DNA from: Firmicutes bacterium UBA3936
GTDB lineage: Bacteria; Bacillota; Dethiobacteria; Dethiobacterales; Dethiobacteraceae
Direction of reading: 5' to 3'
NCBI GenBank assembly: GCA_002385745.1
Contig: DGEC01000080.1
Location: forward strand, 1 to 7,985
Length of the DNA stretch: 7,985 nt
The notes under the pieces were generated by a model. That model was given only the letters and a program-made list of their open reading frames with translations. It did not search any database and was not told the DNA's origin. Numbering within the stretch: position 1 is the first letter of the stretch; every line of letters begins with the position of its first letter. Below are positions 1-5,873 of this stretch, piece by piece. Position numbers and translations under genes: made by a program.

Positions 1-49
1 CAATTAATTTTACAACTTACCTGCCAGCGGTGCCAAAGCAGGCGAACAA

Positions 50-496
50 TTATATTTTTTTCAGGGCATCAACAACCAGTTGCAGGCCGCAAAGGCAGTT
101 TTCTATTTCCTCGGGAGACAGTTTGGAAAACAATTTTTGATAAGTTTTGCTGGTTTGAGCCATCATTTTCTGATAATACTCTTCACCGGCCTCTGTCAGG
201 TAGAGCAGTGTTTTTCTGCGGTCACTCCTGTCTTCCCGCCGCTCAACCAGCCCGTTTTTTACCAGCGAATCAATAAGCGATGTCAGGCTGCCCTTCCGCA
301 TATCCAGATAGCGGCCCAGCTCGGACAAAATAACCCCTTTCTTCCGCTGGATGACCATGATGGCCCTTTTTTGATTTTTATGGCAACGCAAGCCGGCACC
401 GTCTTCTTCCCGGAAAATAGGGCTCAACTTTTTATAATATAAAGGAATAAAATCCAAAAAGAGCCTTTCAATTTCTTTAATCTTTGGATTTTCCAT
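50..496 (-). CDS. MarR-family transcriptional regulator
   Basis: A 148-residue protein of normal MarR length. Residues 43-83 (KRAIMVIQ through the ELGRYLDMRKGSLTSLIDSLVKNG stretch) form the helix-turn-helix. Residues 84-101 carry the DRSDRRK wing followed by LLYLTEAGE, the signature of MarR winged-helix DNA-binding proteins. Flanking helices at about 1-35 and 105-148 would make the dimer interface. Cysteines at 38, 134 and 136 could sense oxidants, but that is speculative. The ATG start is preceded by an AAGGCGG-like ribosome site. A TTGACG-17-TAGAAT promoter with an inverted repeat over its -10 lies just upstream, which suggests autorepression. The nitroreductase gene lies 116 bases upstream on the same strand; MarR regulators often control neighbouring redox or detoxification enzymes, so it is a plausible target. 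The effector is unknown. Confidence 0.93.
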   Translation of the reverse strand: MENPKIKEIERLFLDFIPLYYKKLSPIFREEDGAGLRCHKNQKRAIMVIQRKKGVILSELGRYLDMRKGSLTSLIDSLVKNGLVERREDRSDRRKTLLYLTEAGEEYYQKMMAQTSKTYQKLFSKLSPEEIENCLCGLQLVVDALKKI

Positions 497-524
497 ACTA
501 CACCGCCTTATCAGCTCTAAACTC

Positions 525-555
525 CCGGCAAATTAATTCTAATCTCATTTGCCGG
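525..555. promoter_or_regulatory. Inverted-repeat operator candidate over the marR promoter
   Basis: Perfect 9-bp arms CCGGCAAAT (525-533) and ATTTGCCGG (547-555) are separated by 13 bases that contain the -10 box. The half-site centres are 22 bp apart, about two helical turns, as expected for a dimeric repressor on one face of DNA. The position inside the marR promoter makes MarR itself the likeliest binder (inference). Confidence 0.55.
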
Positions 556-564
556 CAGCGTCAA
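536..564 (-). promoter_or_regulatory. Sigma-A-type promoter of the marR gene
   Basis: Read on the minus strand, TTGACG (559-564) and TAGAAT (536-541) are separated by exactly 17 bases. Transcription would start about 33 bases before the marR ATG. The -10 box lies inside the loop of the 525-555 inverted repeat. Confidence 0.7.
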
Positions 565-582
565 GCCATGACTTGTCATGGC
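565..582. promoter_or_regulatory. Second inverted repeat, abutting the marR -35 box
   Basis: Perfect 8-bp arms GCCATGAC and GTCATGGC flank a TT centre, giving an 18-bp palindrome of the size many MarR dimers bind. It starts directly next to the -35 hexamer at 559-564. It could be an operator for MarR or for another regulator. It lacks a following T-tract, so a terminator is less likely. Confidence 0.45.
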
Positions 583-612
583 AGTATAATGGTTTAATTT
601 GTTTGTGTTTTT

Positions 613-1173
613 TCAGGCAATGCAGTTAAAACAATCTCTTCTTCTCGGCGGAGCCGGGCTTGCCGTTGTGCCTTTATAACCCAGTGCTATTGAATACAAG
701 GGACGATATCCCTCCGGTATACCCAGCTTTTTAATCAGTTCCTCGCCCGGTTCGCCCTTAAAGGCGGGCATTACCAGGTTAACCCAGCAGGAACCCAGCC
801 CCAGCGCTTCTGCCGCAAGCAGTATATTTTGCGTTGCAGCCGCACAGTCGGCCTGGGCAAAACCTCCCTGCAGGCTGCCGCTGACAATTATTACTGTCGG
901 CGCATGGTAATAAATATGAAAGCTCTCATTTTCGGCCATCCGGCTGTAGGGCGACTGCCCGTCCTTTTTCAGCATTTCTTTGGCCGCCTCAGACAGCTCG
1001 TCAATAAGCTCCTTTCGCTGAATAACAGTAAAATGCCAGGGCTGGCGGTTGCCGGCACTGGGAGCGTAAACGGCCATTTCCAGAATTGTCTCCAAATCTT
1101 CTTTCTTTATTTGCTCTGTCTTAAACTGCCGGATGCTGCGCCTGTTTTTGATAACTCTTAATATTTCATTCAC
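613..1173 (-). CDS. Nitroreductase family FMN-dependent oxidoreductase
   Basis: A 186-residue cytoplasmic flavoprotein of the NADH oxidase/nitroreductase fold, expected to reduce nitro compounds, quinones or related acceptors with NAD(P)H and bound FMN. The N-terminal RRSIRQF motif (residues 11-17) supplies the FMN-phosphate arginines. NRQPWHF (42-48) and the AAATQNILLAAEALGLGSCW helix-turn (111-130) are typical of the family, as is the LYSIALGYK strand (159-167). The start is GTG at 1173, eight bases after a GGAGGT ribosome site; the ATG five bases upstream is out of frame. The C-terminus ends RRRDCFNCIA with two cysteines (181, 184), a tail not needed for the fold. It has its own promoter at 1202-1230 and precedes marR on the same strand. 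The physiological substrate cannot be told from sequence. Confidence 0.92.
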   Translation of the reverse strand: MNEILRVIKNRRSIRQFKTEQIKKEDLETILEMAVYAPSAGNRQPWHFTVIQRKELIDELSEAAKEMLKKDGQSPYSRMAENESFHIYYHAPTVIIVSGSLQGGFAQADCAAATQNILLAAEALGLGSCWVNLVMPAFKGEPGEELIKKLGIPEGYRPLYSIALGYKGTTASPAPPRRRDCFNCIA

Positions 1174-1201
1174 GCATATTCACCTCCGGTATTTTAACTA
1201 A

Positions 1202-1230
1202 ATTTTATCATTGCGGTATAATTCAGGCAA
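1202..1230 (-). promoter_or_regulatory. Promoter of the nitroreductase gene
   Basis: On the minus strand TTGCCT (1225-1230) and TAAAAT (1202-1207) are spaced by 17 bases, and TGA directly before the -10 makes it an extended -10 (TGnTAAAAT). It lies between the terminator of the preceding gene and the nitroreductase ribosome site. Confidence 0.6.
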
Positions 1231-1245
1231 CAGCATCCCCTAAAC

Positions 1246-1267
1246 AAAACGGCCGGCTATCCGTTTT
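1246..1267 (-). terminator. Rho-independent terminator of the 116-residue hypothetical gene
   Basis: A 7-bp stem, AAAACGG with CCGTTTT, encloses an 8-base loop. On the minus strand it overlaps the TAG stop codon at 1257-1259 and runs into TTTTGTTT. The stem is also readable on the plus strand. The GC content of the stem is modest. Confidence 0.5.
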
Positions 1268-1607
1268 TCTCCTCCCTGCCTGACAGGCTGTAATCTTCAA
1301 ATACTTTGCGCCAATTGCGGCTCCAGTCAACAAGATTTTCATGCTCCCCTTCCCGGCGCAGGGCCTCTTCCTCCTCTTTGCGGTGTGAACGGGCTTCCTC
1401 CGCCAGGGTGTTTAACTTTTCCTTGTAGTAGCCATCTTCCTCCATTGCCATAGTTTCCTGAGCATAGGCCTCAATAGCCAGCAAATGCTTGCGGGTACAC
1501 ATTTCACCGCCTGTCGCACAGGGACAGCCGGGATCGGTCTGGTGATCCTGCAGAAGCAGCAATTCTTTTAAAAGCTGTTCATACTGCCATTTCACTATCG
1601 GCTTCAC
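1257..1607 (-). CDS. Hypothetical protein with a CPC-C-H cluster and a charged helical tail
   Basis: A 116-residue protein that I do not recognise. The frame is open much further upstream (to 1763), but the start is placed at GTG 1607 because AGGAGG lies seven bases before it and because the upstream extension would translate a terminator palindrome. Residues 4-20 are a Leu-rich amphipathic helix. Residues 26-41 contain DPGCPCATGGEMCTRKH, with Cys 28, 30 and 37 and His 41 able to form a small metal site. Residues 50-100 are very rich in Glu, Lys and Arg and probably a long helix or coiled coil. No signal peptide or membrane segment is seen. It is bracketed by terminators on both sides, so it is probably monocistronic. 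A metal-binding or structural role is inference only. Confidence 0.75.
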   Translation of the reverse strand: MKPIVKWQYEQLLKELLLLQDHQTDPGCPCATGGEMCTRKHLLAIEAYAQETMAMEEDGYYKEKLNTLAEEARSHRKEEEEALRREGEHENLVDWSRNWRKVFEDYSLSGREEKNG

Positions 1608-1631
1608 GGGCTCGCCTCCTAATATTTTTGT

Positions 1632-1646
1632 AACACTGTTAGTGTT
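1632..1646. promoter_or_regulatory. Operator-like palindrome upstream of the 116-residue gene
   Basis: Perfect 6-bp arms AACACT and AGTGTT flank a GTT centre, 25 bases before the GTG start of the downstream minus-strand gene. The form resembles a repressor half-site pair (TetR-like operators have this shape), but no cognate regulator is next to it. I found no convincing -35/-10 pair for this gene. Confidence 0.35.
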
Positions 1647-1713
1647 GCATAAATCTGTTGTCTCTATCCTCAGAAAAGAAGCATAGCCAGGCCTAAACAA
1701 CGGCGAAAACAAA

Positions 1714-1745
1714 GGCAGGGAATCTCCCGCGGGAGATTCCCTGCC
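1714..1745 (-). terminator. Strong palindromic terminator ending the htrA/URO-D/small-ORF group
   Basis: A perfect 32-base palindrome (34 with the flanking A-T pair) with arms GGCAGGGAATCTCCCG and its complement. On the minus strand it is followed by TTTGTTTTCG, giving the stem-plus-T-tract form of an intrinsic terminator 26 bases after the stop of the 46-residue gene. The plus-strand side has no good T-tract, so the direction is minus. Confidence 0.65.
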
Positions 1746-1771
1746 TGTCTTGCTTGTCAGCACAATATTTA

Positions 1772-1912
1772 TCAGTAAAGCAACCCCATTATAAAGGCAA
1801 ACAAAGCATCTTCCACCTTGTTAAGAGCTTCTTCTACAATTTCCTTATCTTCCGCCTTGTAGCCTTCCAACAGTTGATCGTCCTGCCAGTAATTTAATAA
1901 TTCGCTTTGCAT
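1772..1912 (-). CDS. 46-residue acidic small protein downstream of the URO-D gene
   Basis: An ATG-to-TGA reading frame of 47 codons starts 14 bases after the URO-D stop, with a purine-rich AGGGGG element ten bases and AAGGAT two bases before the ATG. The product begins MQSELLNYWQDDQLLEGYK. It is acidic (residues 19-35 hold many Glu and Lys), looks like one or two amphipathic helices, and ends in a hydrophobic FAFIMGLLY. The frame is clean, with no rare start, and sits between a gene and that operon's terminator, which favours a real gene. No family is recognised; an accessory or partner role to the URO-D protein is only a guess from position. Confidence 0.55.
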   Translation of the reverse strand: MQSELLNYWQDDQLLEGYKAEDKEIVEEALNKVEDALFAFIMGLLY

Positions 1913-1926
1913 AATCCTTGCGCCCC

Positions 1927-3078
1927 CTAATTATATACTCCGTATTCATGAATAAATTCACAGACGGCAATCAGGTTTTCCGGCTTGGCGTCGGCAAGGG
2001 AAAGAATGGATTTATCCATGCAAAACATATACCCGCCGCCGGGCGCGGCTTTGTCCAAGATTTCTTTGGCTTTGTCCAGGCATTCCTCTTTAGTGTTCAG
2101 ACGCAGCATGGATATGGGGAAATTGCCCATCAAACAAAGCTTCTTCCCGAGTTTTTCCTTGGCGACACCCAGGTCGTCCTCTTCAAAATAAGCTATTACG
2201 CCTGTGGGCAGTTCCTGCAGGTAGTCATAATAGCGCGTCCAGTTCTTTTCAAAGAATATTTGCAGAGTGTAGCCGTCGGCGATCAGGTCATCTACCAGTT
2301 TCTTAAAAGTCGGCCAGTACAATTCTTCAAAATCCTTTGTCCGCATGTAAGAAGGCATGTGCAGCGGAATAAAGATGGACGGAATAGTACCCGGCGTCGG
2401 GTTGACAATTTTGGCCAGCTTGTACATTAAAGGCAGTGTTGCTTCCACAGCGGCCTTCACCCTCCCGGGATCCCTTCTGACATCAAGAGATATGCCGGTA
2501 AAGCCTCGTAAAAGATCGGCCAGAAAATCAAAGGGAGCTTCTATTGCCCCGCGGCGGATATTGATTATGCCGTACTTGTTTTCAACGGCGGCACAGCCCG
2601 CCAGGTATTCGCTTTTAACTTGGTTGTCCGCGATCATTGCCCGCAGAATGTTCAGCTTCCCTTCCGGCCCTTCCGCCTCCAGTTTGGGGTAAAGGCGGGG
2701 AATGACTTTTGTCATAATGCATTTGAAAGGATCCTTAATATATTCGTCATACTCGGAATAAAGCAATCCCTCAACTTCCGGATGCTGGACAAAATCATCC
2801 TGGGGGCGCGGGACAAAAGCTCTCGAACCGCTTATTTTATAAACAAGGGGAAAGCGGGGCATATTCCCGCCGGCATCGCAGTAAATGTCCCTGTACATAA
2901 TATCCAATGCCTGAACTATAAGCTTGGGCTTCCAGAGGGCGGTTTTCAGGTCGTAACCGGCGTATTCCACGGCAAAGGAAGGCTCCTGCTTGCTGATAAC
3001 CGGAACCCTTGAGGGACGTTCGCACATAATCGCTTTTTTTACCATTTCCGTACGTTCTTCGGCTGTTAAACTCAACAT
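1927..3078 (-). CDS. Uroporphyrinogen decarboxylase (URO-D) family protein, MtaA/CmuA-like
   Basis: A 383-residue TIM-barrel protein of the URO-D superfamily. In anaerobes these mostly act as cobalamin-dependent methyltransferases rather than in haem synthesis. Family features are the N-terminal LTAEERTEMVKKAI helix, the RVPVI strand, the GGGYMF segment near residue 349 and the C-terminal AKPENLIAVCEFIHEYG. The start is ATG 3078, five bases after GGGAGG; a TTG at 3081 would sit only two bases from it. Numbered from that TTG, zinc-type methyltransferases would show His-x-Cys around residue 241, but here the sequence is LHMPSYM, so one usual ligand is replaced. Cys 316 and Cys 354 remain. Substrate is unknown and the enzyme could be a diverged non-zinc member. 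It follows htrA by 36 bases with no terminator, so co-transcription is plausible. Confidence 0.88.
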   Translation of the reverse strand: MLSLTAEERTEMVKKAIMCERPSRVPVISKQEPSFAVEYAGYDLKTALWKPKLIVQALDIMYRDIYCDAGGNMPRFPLVYKISGSRAFVPRPQDDFVQHPEVEGLLYSEYDEYIKDPFKCIMTKVIPRLYPKLEAEGPEGKLNILRAMIADNQVKSEYLAGCAAVENKYGIINIRRGAIEAPFDFLADLLRGFTGISLDVRRDPGRVKAAVEATLPLMYKLAKIVNPTPGTIPSIFIPLHMPSYMRTKDFEELYWPTFKKLVDDLIADGYTLQIFFEKNWTRYYDYLQELPTGVIAYFEEDDLGVAKEKLGKKLCLMGNFPISMLRLNTKEECLDKAKEILDKAAPGGGYMFCMDKSILSLADAKPENLIAVCEFIHEYGVYN

Positions 3079-3114
3079 CAATACCTCCCGGCTCCTGTAA
3101 TATTTTGCTTCCTG

Positions 3115-4392
3115 TTATTCTGCCTCCGCTCTGGATATTAAGATGGCGTTCAGGGTAACCTGCTGCATACTGTCACCTTTTTGCAGGCGAATTATTGTAA
3201 TTGTAACCCTCTCTCCGACAGCACATTTGTTCAGTTCGTACTGCAGCTCCTCTATGGATGTAATCTTTTTGCCGTTTAGTTTCGTAATGATATCCCCCTG
3301 CCGCAAACCTGCCAGATGCGCCGGTGAACCGCTGTATACCCTTGTCACATACACGCCTGCCGGCCAGCCGAAACGGTCCTGATAAGCCTCGGGAACATCC
3401 TCGCCGTTTATGCCGAGGAAAGGCCTCAGGCTATCGGGATTAACGGCATTCATCAACTGCTCAATTATGGGAATGGCATCTGAAATAGGGATGGCATAGC
3501 CAATGCCCTCGACTTCCGTTGAGGCATACTTAACGGAATTGATACCGATAACCTCTCCCTTAATATTCAGCAACGCACCGCCGCTGTTCCCGGGATTAAT
3601 TGCCGCATCCGTCTGTATCAGTTTCATAACACCGTCCGCCATTTGAACTTCACGCTCTTTGGCGCTGATAACCCCCACCGTAACTGACTGGCCGTAGCCC
3701 AAAGCATTGCCGATAGCTATGGCAGGCTCGCCAAGCCTGAGCGTTGTGGAATCGCCCATTACCGCAATCTTTATTGCTTTTGAAGTACTGTCGTCAATTT
3801 CCGACAGCGGAACACTGATGACGGCCAAGTCCGAGTCACTGTCCGTCCCTTTAATGCTTGCCATATAAGACTTGCCGTCAATAAACTCGACCATTATCTG
3901 TGTCGCGTTTTGCACCACATGATTATTGGTGACAATGAACAACTCCCGGTCGTTTTTTCCGATAATAATTCCCGAGCCGCTGCCGGTAGTTTCGTATTTA
4001 TAGCTGCCGCCGTAGCCAAAAAAGAAACCGGGGCTTCTGACAGTTGTAGTGGCAACAACATTAATAGCCACCATTGAGGGCATGGCATTTTCAACTACCT
4101 CGGTTATTTCGTTGACAACGCCCTTCCCCTCCTTGACATTCAATACCGACGTATAAGGAATTTCAACTTTCACGGGTTTGTACTTTCCTGCACCGCTGTT
4201 GAAATAATTGTTGTATGCCCAGTTAACACCGCTGAAAGCCGTTCCGGCAATCAGGCCAAAAACCAAAGCCAGCGCAACAAAGGTAACGGTTTTCTGCCAA
4301 AACCCTTTTTTGTTTTTCTCGCCGGCAGGTTCAGAAACGTTTGCTTCAGACTCCTCCGTCTCATAATTCCAGGCATTGTATTCATTATCCAT
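3115..4392 (-). CDS. HtrA/DegP-type membrane-anchored serine protease with PDZ domain
   Basis: A 425-residue protease of envelope quality control, expected to degrade misfolded proteins outside the membrane. Residues 1-32 are a hydrophilic acidic cytoplasmic tail, and 33-56 a single transmembrane anchor. A trypsin-like domain runs from about 95 to 315. Its triad is visible: His158 in VTNNHVV, Asp188 in DSDSDLAVI and Ser270 in NPGNSGGAL. The TGSGSGIII strand before the His and the GIGYAIPI strand at 296-303 are also standard. One PDZ domain spans about 326-416 (RPFLGI, GSPAHLAGLRQGDIITKLNGKKI). Length and layout match Firmicute HtrA/YyxA proteins. The ATG is preceded by a GGGGGAG ribosome site. 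It leads a tight run with the URO-D and 46-residue genes, though the functional link is unclear. Confidence 0.95.
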   Translation of the reverse strand: MDNEYNAWNYETEESEANVSEPAGEKNKKGFWQKTVTFVALALVFGLIAGTAFSGVNWAYNNYFNSGAGKYKPVKVEIPYTSVLNVKEGKGVVNEITEVVENAMPSMVAINVVATTTVRSPGFFFGYGGSYKYETTGSGSGIIIGKNDRELFIVTNNHVVQNATQIMVEFIDGKSYMASIKGTDSDSDLAVISVPLSEIDDSTSKAIKIAVMGDSTTLRLGEPAIAIGNALGYGQSVTVGVISAKEREVQMADGVMKLIQTDAAINPGNSGGALLNIKGEVIGINSVKYASTEVEGIGYAIPISDAIPIIEQLMNAVNPDSLRPFLGINGEDVPEAYQDRFGWPAGVYVTRVYSGSPAHLAGLRQGDIITKLNGKKITSIEELQYELNKCAVGERVTITIIRLQKGDSMQQVTLNAILISRAEAE

Positions 4393-4502
4393 AACAAAAC
4401 TCCCCCCTTATTATTATCATAGTAAAATTTATCAGTTTTTCCCCAAGCAATCTCCTCTGCAGCGCCGGAACAAAAGCAGCTTCAGACAGTGCCGGTAATT
4501 CT

Positions 4503-4508
4503 ATTATA
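4503..4508 (-). promoter_or_regulatory. Possible -10 box for htrA
   Basis: A perfect TATAAT on the minus strand lies about 110 bases before the htrA start. The -35 position at 17-18 bases spacing is only A-rich (CAAAAA), so the promoter is weak or needs an activator. A second AT-rich stretch with TATGAT at about 4410-4425 is an alternative. Confidence 0.3.
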
Positions 4509-4616
4509 CACGTTTATACTAAAATTTTTTGTAATTGTTTTGAACTGTAAATGAACTTTTCTTCATACCCGGACTTCTTCAGGGCAGCACATCGGGTGCA
4601 GTGGCTGCTTATCGCA

Positions 4617-4644
4617 TAATTATTGCATCAGCAGGCAATAATTA
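4617..4644. promoter_or_regulatory. 10-bp inverted repeat in the leader of the membrane-protein gene
   Basis: Perfect arms TAATTATTGC (4617-4626) and GCAATAATTA (4635-4644) flank an 8-base loop. The repeat ends ten bases before the AGGAGGG ribosome site of the gene at 4668. It overlaps a CATAAT box (4615-4620). It could be an operator or an mRNA hairpin; the AT-rich arms favour DNA recognition. The rest of 4393-4667 holds only the divergent leaders of htrA and this gene. Confidence 0.45.
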
Positions 4645-4667
4645 ACACCAGACAGGAGGGATGCTTT

Positions 4668-5111
4668 ATGGACAGGTTTTCCTGCGGCTTTCTGGCCGGT
4701 ATAATCGGTGCAGTTGTCATGGATGTTTGGAGTTTTATTTCCCACAGCTTTTTAAGCTATGCAGAACTGCAGTTTCTTGACTGGGCATCTGTTTTACTGT
4801 TTGGCAGGCTGCCCGCAAACATGGTCGAAACAGTAATATCCCTGCTTGCTCACATTGCCTGGACAGGGGTTATCGGGATTATTCTTGCCTATTTAATGCC
4901 GCTGATTACAGCGCGGCAATATTTGTATAAAGGCGCGCTGCTTGGCTTTGTCTTCGGCTTTATGTTTCTAGCAATTCCAATTATTTTTAATGTTAATTCC
5001 CTAAACAGCCACGCAACGGGAACTGTTGTGACTGTTATAATCGGCAGCCTGCTCTGGGGAATTGTAACTATGCTTTTCCTCCGCTCCAGTGATGTATCTC
5101 CCAATAACTAA
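4668..5111 (+). CDS. Small four-helix integral membrane protein of unknown function
   Basis: A 147-residue protein, mostly hydrophobic, with four likely transmembrane segments at about 7-28, 55-79, 88-108 and 118-138. The first is Gly/Ala-rich (FLAGIIGAVVMDVWSF), as in many small Firmicute membrane proteins of DUF type. The start is ATG 4668, seven bases after AGGAGGG. The frame extends to a TTG at 4623, but that codon lies inside the inverted repeat and has no ribosome site. A conserved-looking NVNSLNSHATGT loop (108-119) precedes the last helix and may face the solvent. It is divergent from htrA and isolated by its own leader. I do not recognise a transporter or enzyme signature and assign no function. 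Confidence 0.8.
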   Translation: MDRFSCGFLAGIIGAVVMDVWSFISHSFLSYAELQFLDWASVLLFGRLPANMVETVISLLAHIAWTGVIGIILAYLMPLITARQYLYKGALLGFVFGFMFLAIPIIFNVNSLNSHATGTVVTVIIGSLLWGIVTMLFLRSSDVSPNN

Positions 5112-5181
5112 ACTTTCATTACACAGCTTATATCAATCCGCAGCTGCCTCTGTTCGGAAAAACTAAGCATAGAACAATTGA

Positions 5182-5199
5182 AAAAGCACCCTTGCTTTT
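5182..5199. terminator. Weak bidirectional terminator between the membrane-protein gene and tRNA-Ser
   Basis: A 7-bp stem, AAAAGCA with TGCTTTT, encloses a 4-base loop (CCCT). On the minus strand the T-run is five long, suiting the end of the tRNA-Ser transcript; on the plus strand TTTT ends the converging membrane-protein transcript. Only two G-C pairs, so stability is low. Confidence 0.35.
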
Positions 5200-5220
5200 A
5201 GGATGCCGGATAGTGCAAAA

Positions 5221-5312
5221 TGGCGGAGAGAGTGGGATTCGAACCCACGGAGGGGGTCAACCCTCACACGATTTCGAGTCGTGCGCCTTAAACCAAACTC
5301 GGCCATCTCTCC
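5221..5312 (-). tRNA. tRNA-Ser, anticodon CGA
   Basis: The acceptor stem GGAGAGA/TCTCTCC is perfect, with discriminator G and an encoded CCA (5221-5223). The anticodon stem CACGA/TCGTG holds the loop CTCGAAA with anticodon CGA (5274-5276), reading UCG. A long variable arm (GAGGG/CCCTC) marks it as class II, and the T-arm is GTGGG TTCGAAT CCCAC. Length is 92 with CCA. It follows tadA by 19 bases on the same strand and may be read through from it; no separate promoter was found. Confidence 0.97.
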
Positions 5313-5331
5313 GTTTTTAAGCATATTTATT

Positions 5332-5784
5332 TTACTTGCGGCGGGATTTAAAAAACTGCCGCATTAAATCGCCTGCTTCCTCCGCTAGAACGCCCGCAGT
5401 TACAGCCAGGCGATGGTTAAGCCGTTCATCCGTAACAATGTTGTAAAGGGAATCCACGGCACCGGCCTTAGAGTCTGAGGCGCCGTACACCAGCCGCCCC
5501 ACCCTGGCCTGCACCAGGGCGCCGGCGCACATGGGGCACGGTTCTATGGTAACATAGACTGTCGTTTCCGGCAAGCGCCAGCCGCCCAGAATTTCACCGG
5601 CCTTGCGCATTACAAGAATTTCCGCATGGGCGGTAGGATCATGCAGCTCCTCCCGGCGATTGTGGTCGCGGGCAATGATTTTTCCCTCCCGCACGATAAC
5701 GGCGCCTATGGGAATTTCACCCTTTGCATAGGCTTTATGCGCCTCAAGCAGCGCTTCCCGCATAAAATCCTGATCGGTCAACAA
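5332..5784 (-). CDS. tadA: tRNA-specific adenosine deaminase TadA
   Basis: A zinc deaminase converting A34 to inosine in the wobble position of tRNA-Arg(ACG), which is encoded just upstream here. From the chosen start the protein is 150 residues, as in bacterial TadA. The active site is visible: HAE (His53 zinc ligand, Glu55 proton shuttle) and PCPMC (Cys83 and Cys86 zinc ligands), with GEIPIGAVIV at the fold's first strand and DPTAHAE intact. Start choice: TTG 5784 lies five bases after AAGGTG, and TTG 5781 eight bases after it would give MTDQDFMREA, the usual TadA beginning. An ATG at 5802 (156 residues) has no ribosome site, and the TTG at 5841 lies in a hairpin. Essential housekeeping gene, grouped with two tRNAs. 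Confidence 0.96.
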   Translation of the reverse strand: MLTDQDFMREALLEAHKAYAKGEIPIGAVIVREGKIIARDHNRREELHDPTAHAEILVMRKAGEILGGWRLPETTVYVTIEPCPMCAGALVQARVGRLVYGASDSKAGAVDSLYNIVTDERLNHRLAVTAGVLAEEAGDLMRQFFKSRRK

Positions 5785-5834
5785 ACTCACACCTTGTCTC
5801 ATTGCCCGAGAGCTAAAGTGATTAAAGAACTTAA

Positions 5835-5859
5835 ATGCCAATGCTTAATGCATTGGCAT
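5835..5859 (-). terminator. Hairpin between tRNA-Arg and tadA, probable terminator or attenuator
   Basis: Perfect 10-bp arms ATGCCAATGC and GCATTGGCAT flank a 5-base loop. On the minus strand it comes 15 bases after the tRNA-Arg CCA end and is followed by a loose T-rich stretch (TTTAAGTTCTTT), so it may partly terminate the tRNA transcript before tadA. The plus-strand side (GTTTTTC) is T-rich too, but no plus-strand gene leads into it. Confidence 0.45.
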
Positions 5860-5873
5860 GTTTTTCTCGCAAA

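Noticed and set aside
80..442. Plus-strand frame of 120 codons over marR
   Set aside because: Antisense to a clear MarR gene with no ribosome site and no recognisable domain.
1608..1763. Upstream extension of the Cys-cluster gene (52 more codons)
   Set aside because: It translates the terminator palindrome and the operator-like repeat and has no ribosome site, while GTG 1607 has AGGAGG at seven bases.
1918..3025. Several frames of 62 to 170 codons overlapping the URO-D gene
   Set aside because: They are other-frame readings of a recognised gene, without ribosome sites or family features.
4623..4667. Longer start (TTG 4623) for the membrane protein
   Set aside because: The codon lies in an inverted repeat and lacks a ribosome site; ATG 4668 has AGGAGGG and begins directly with the first membrane helix.
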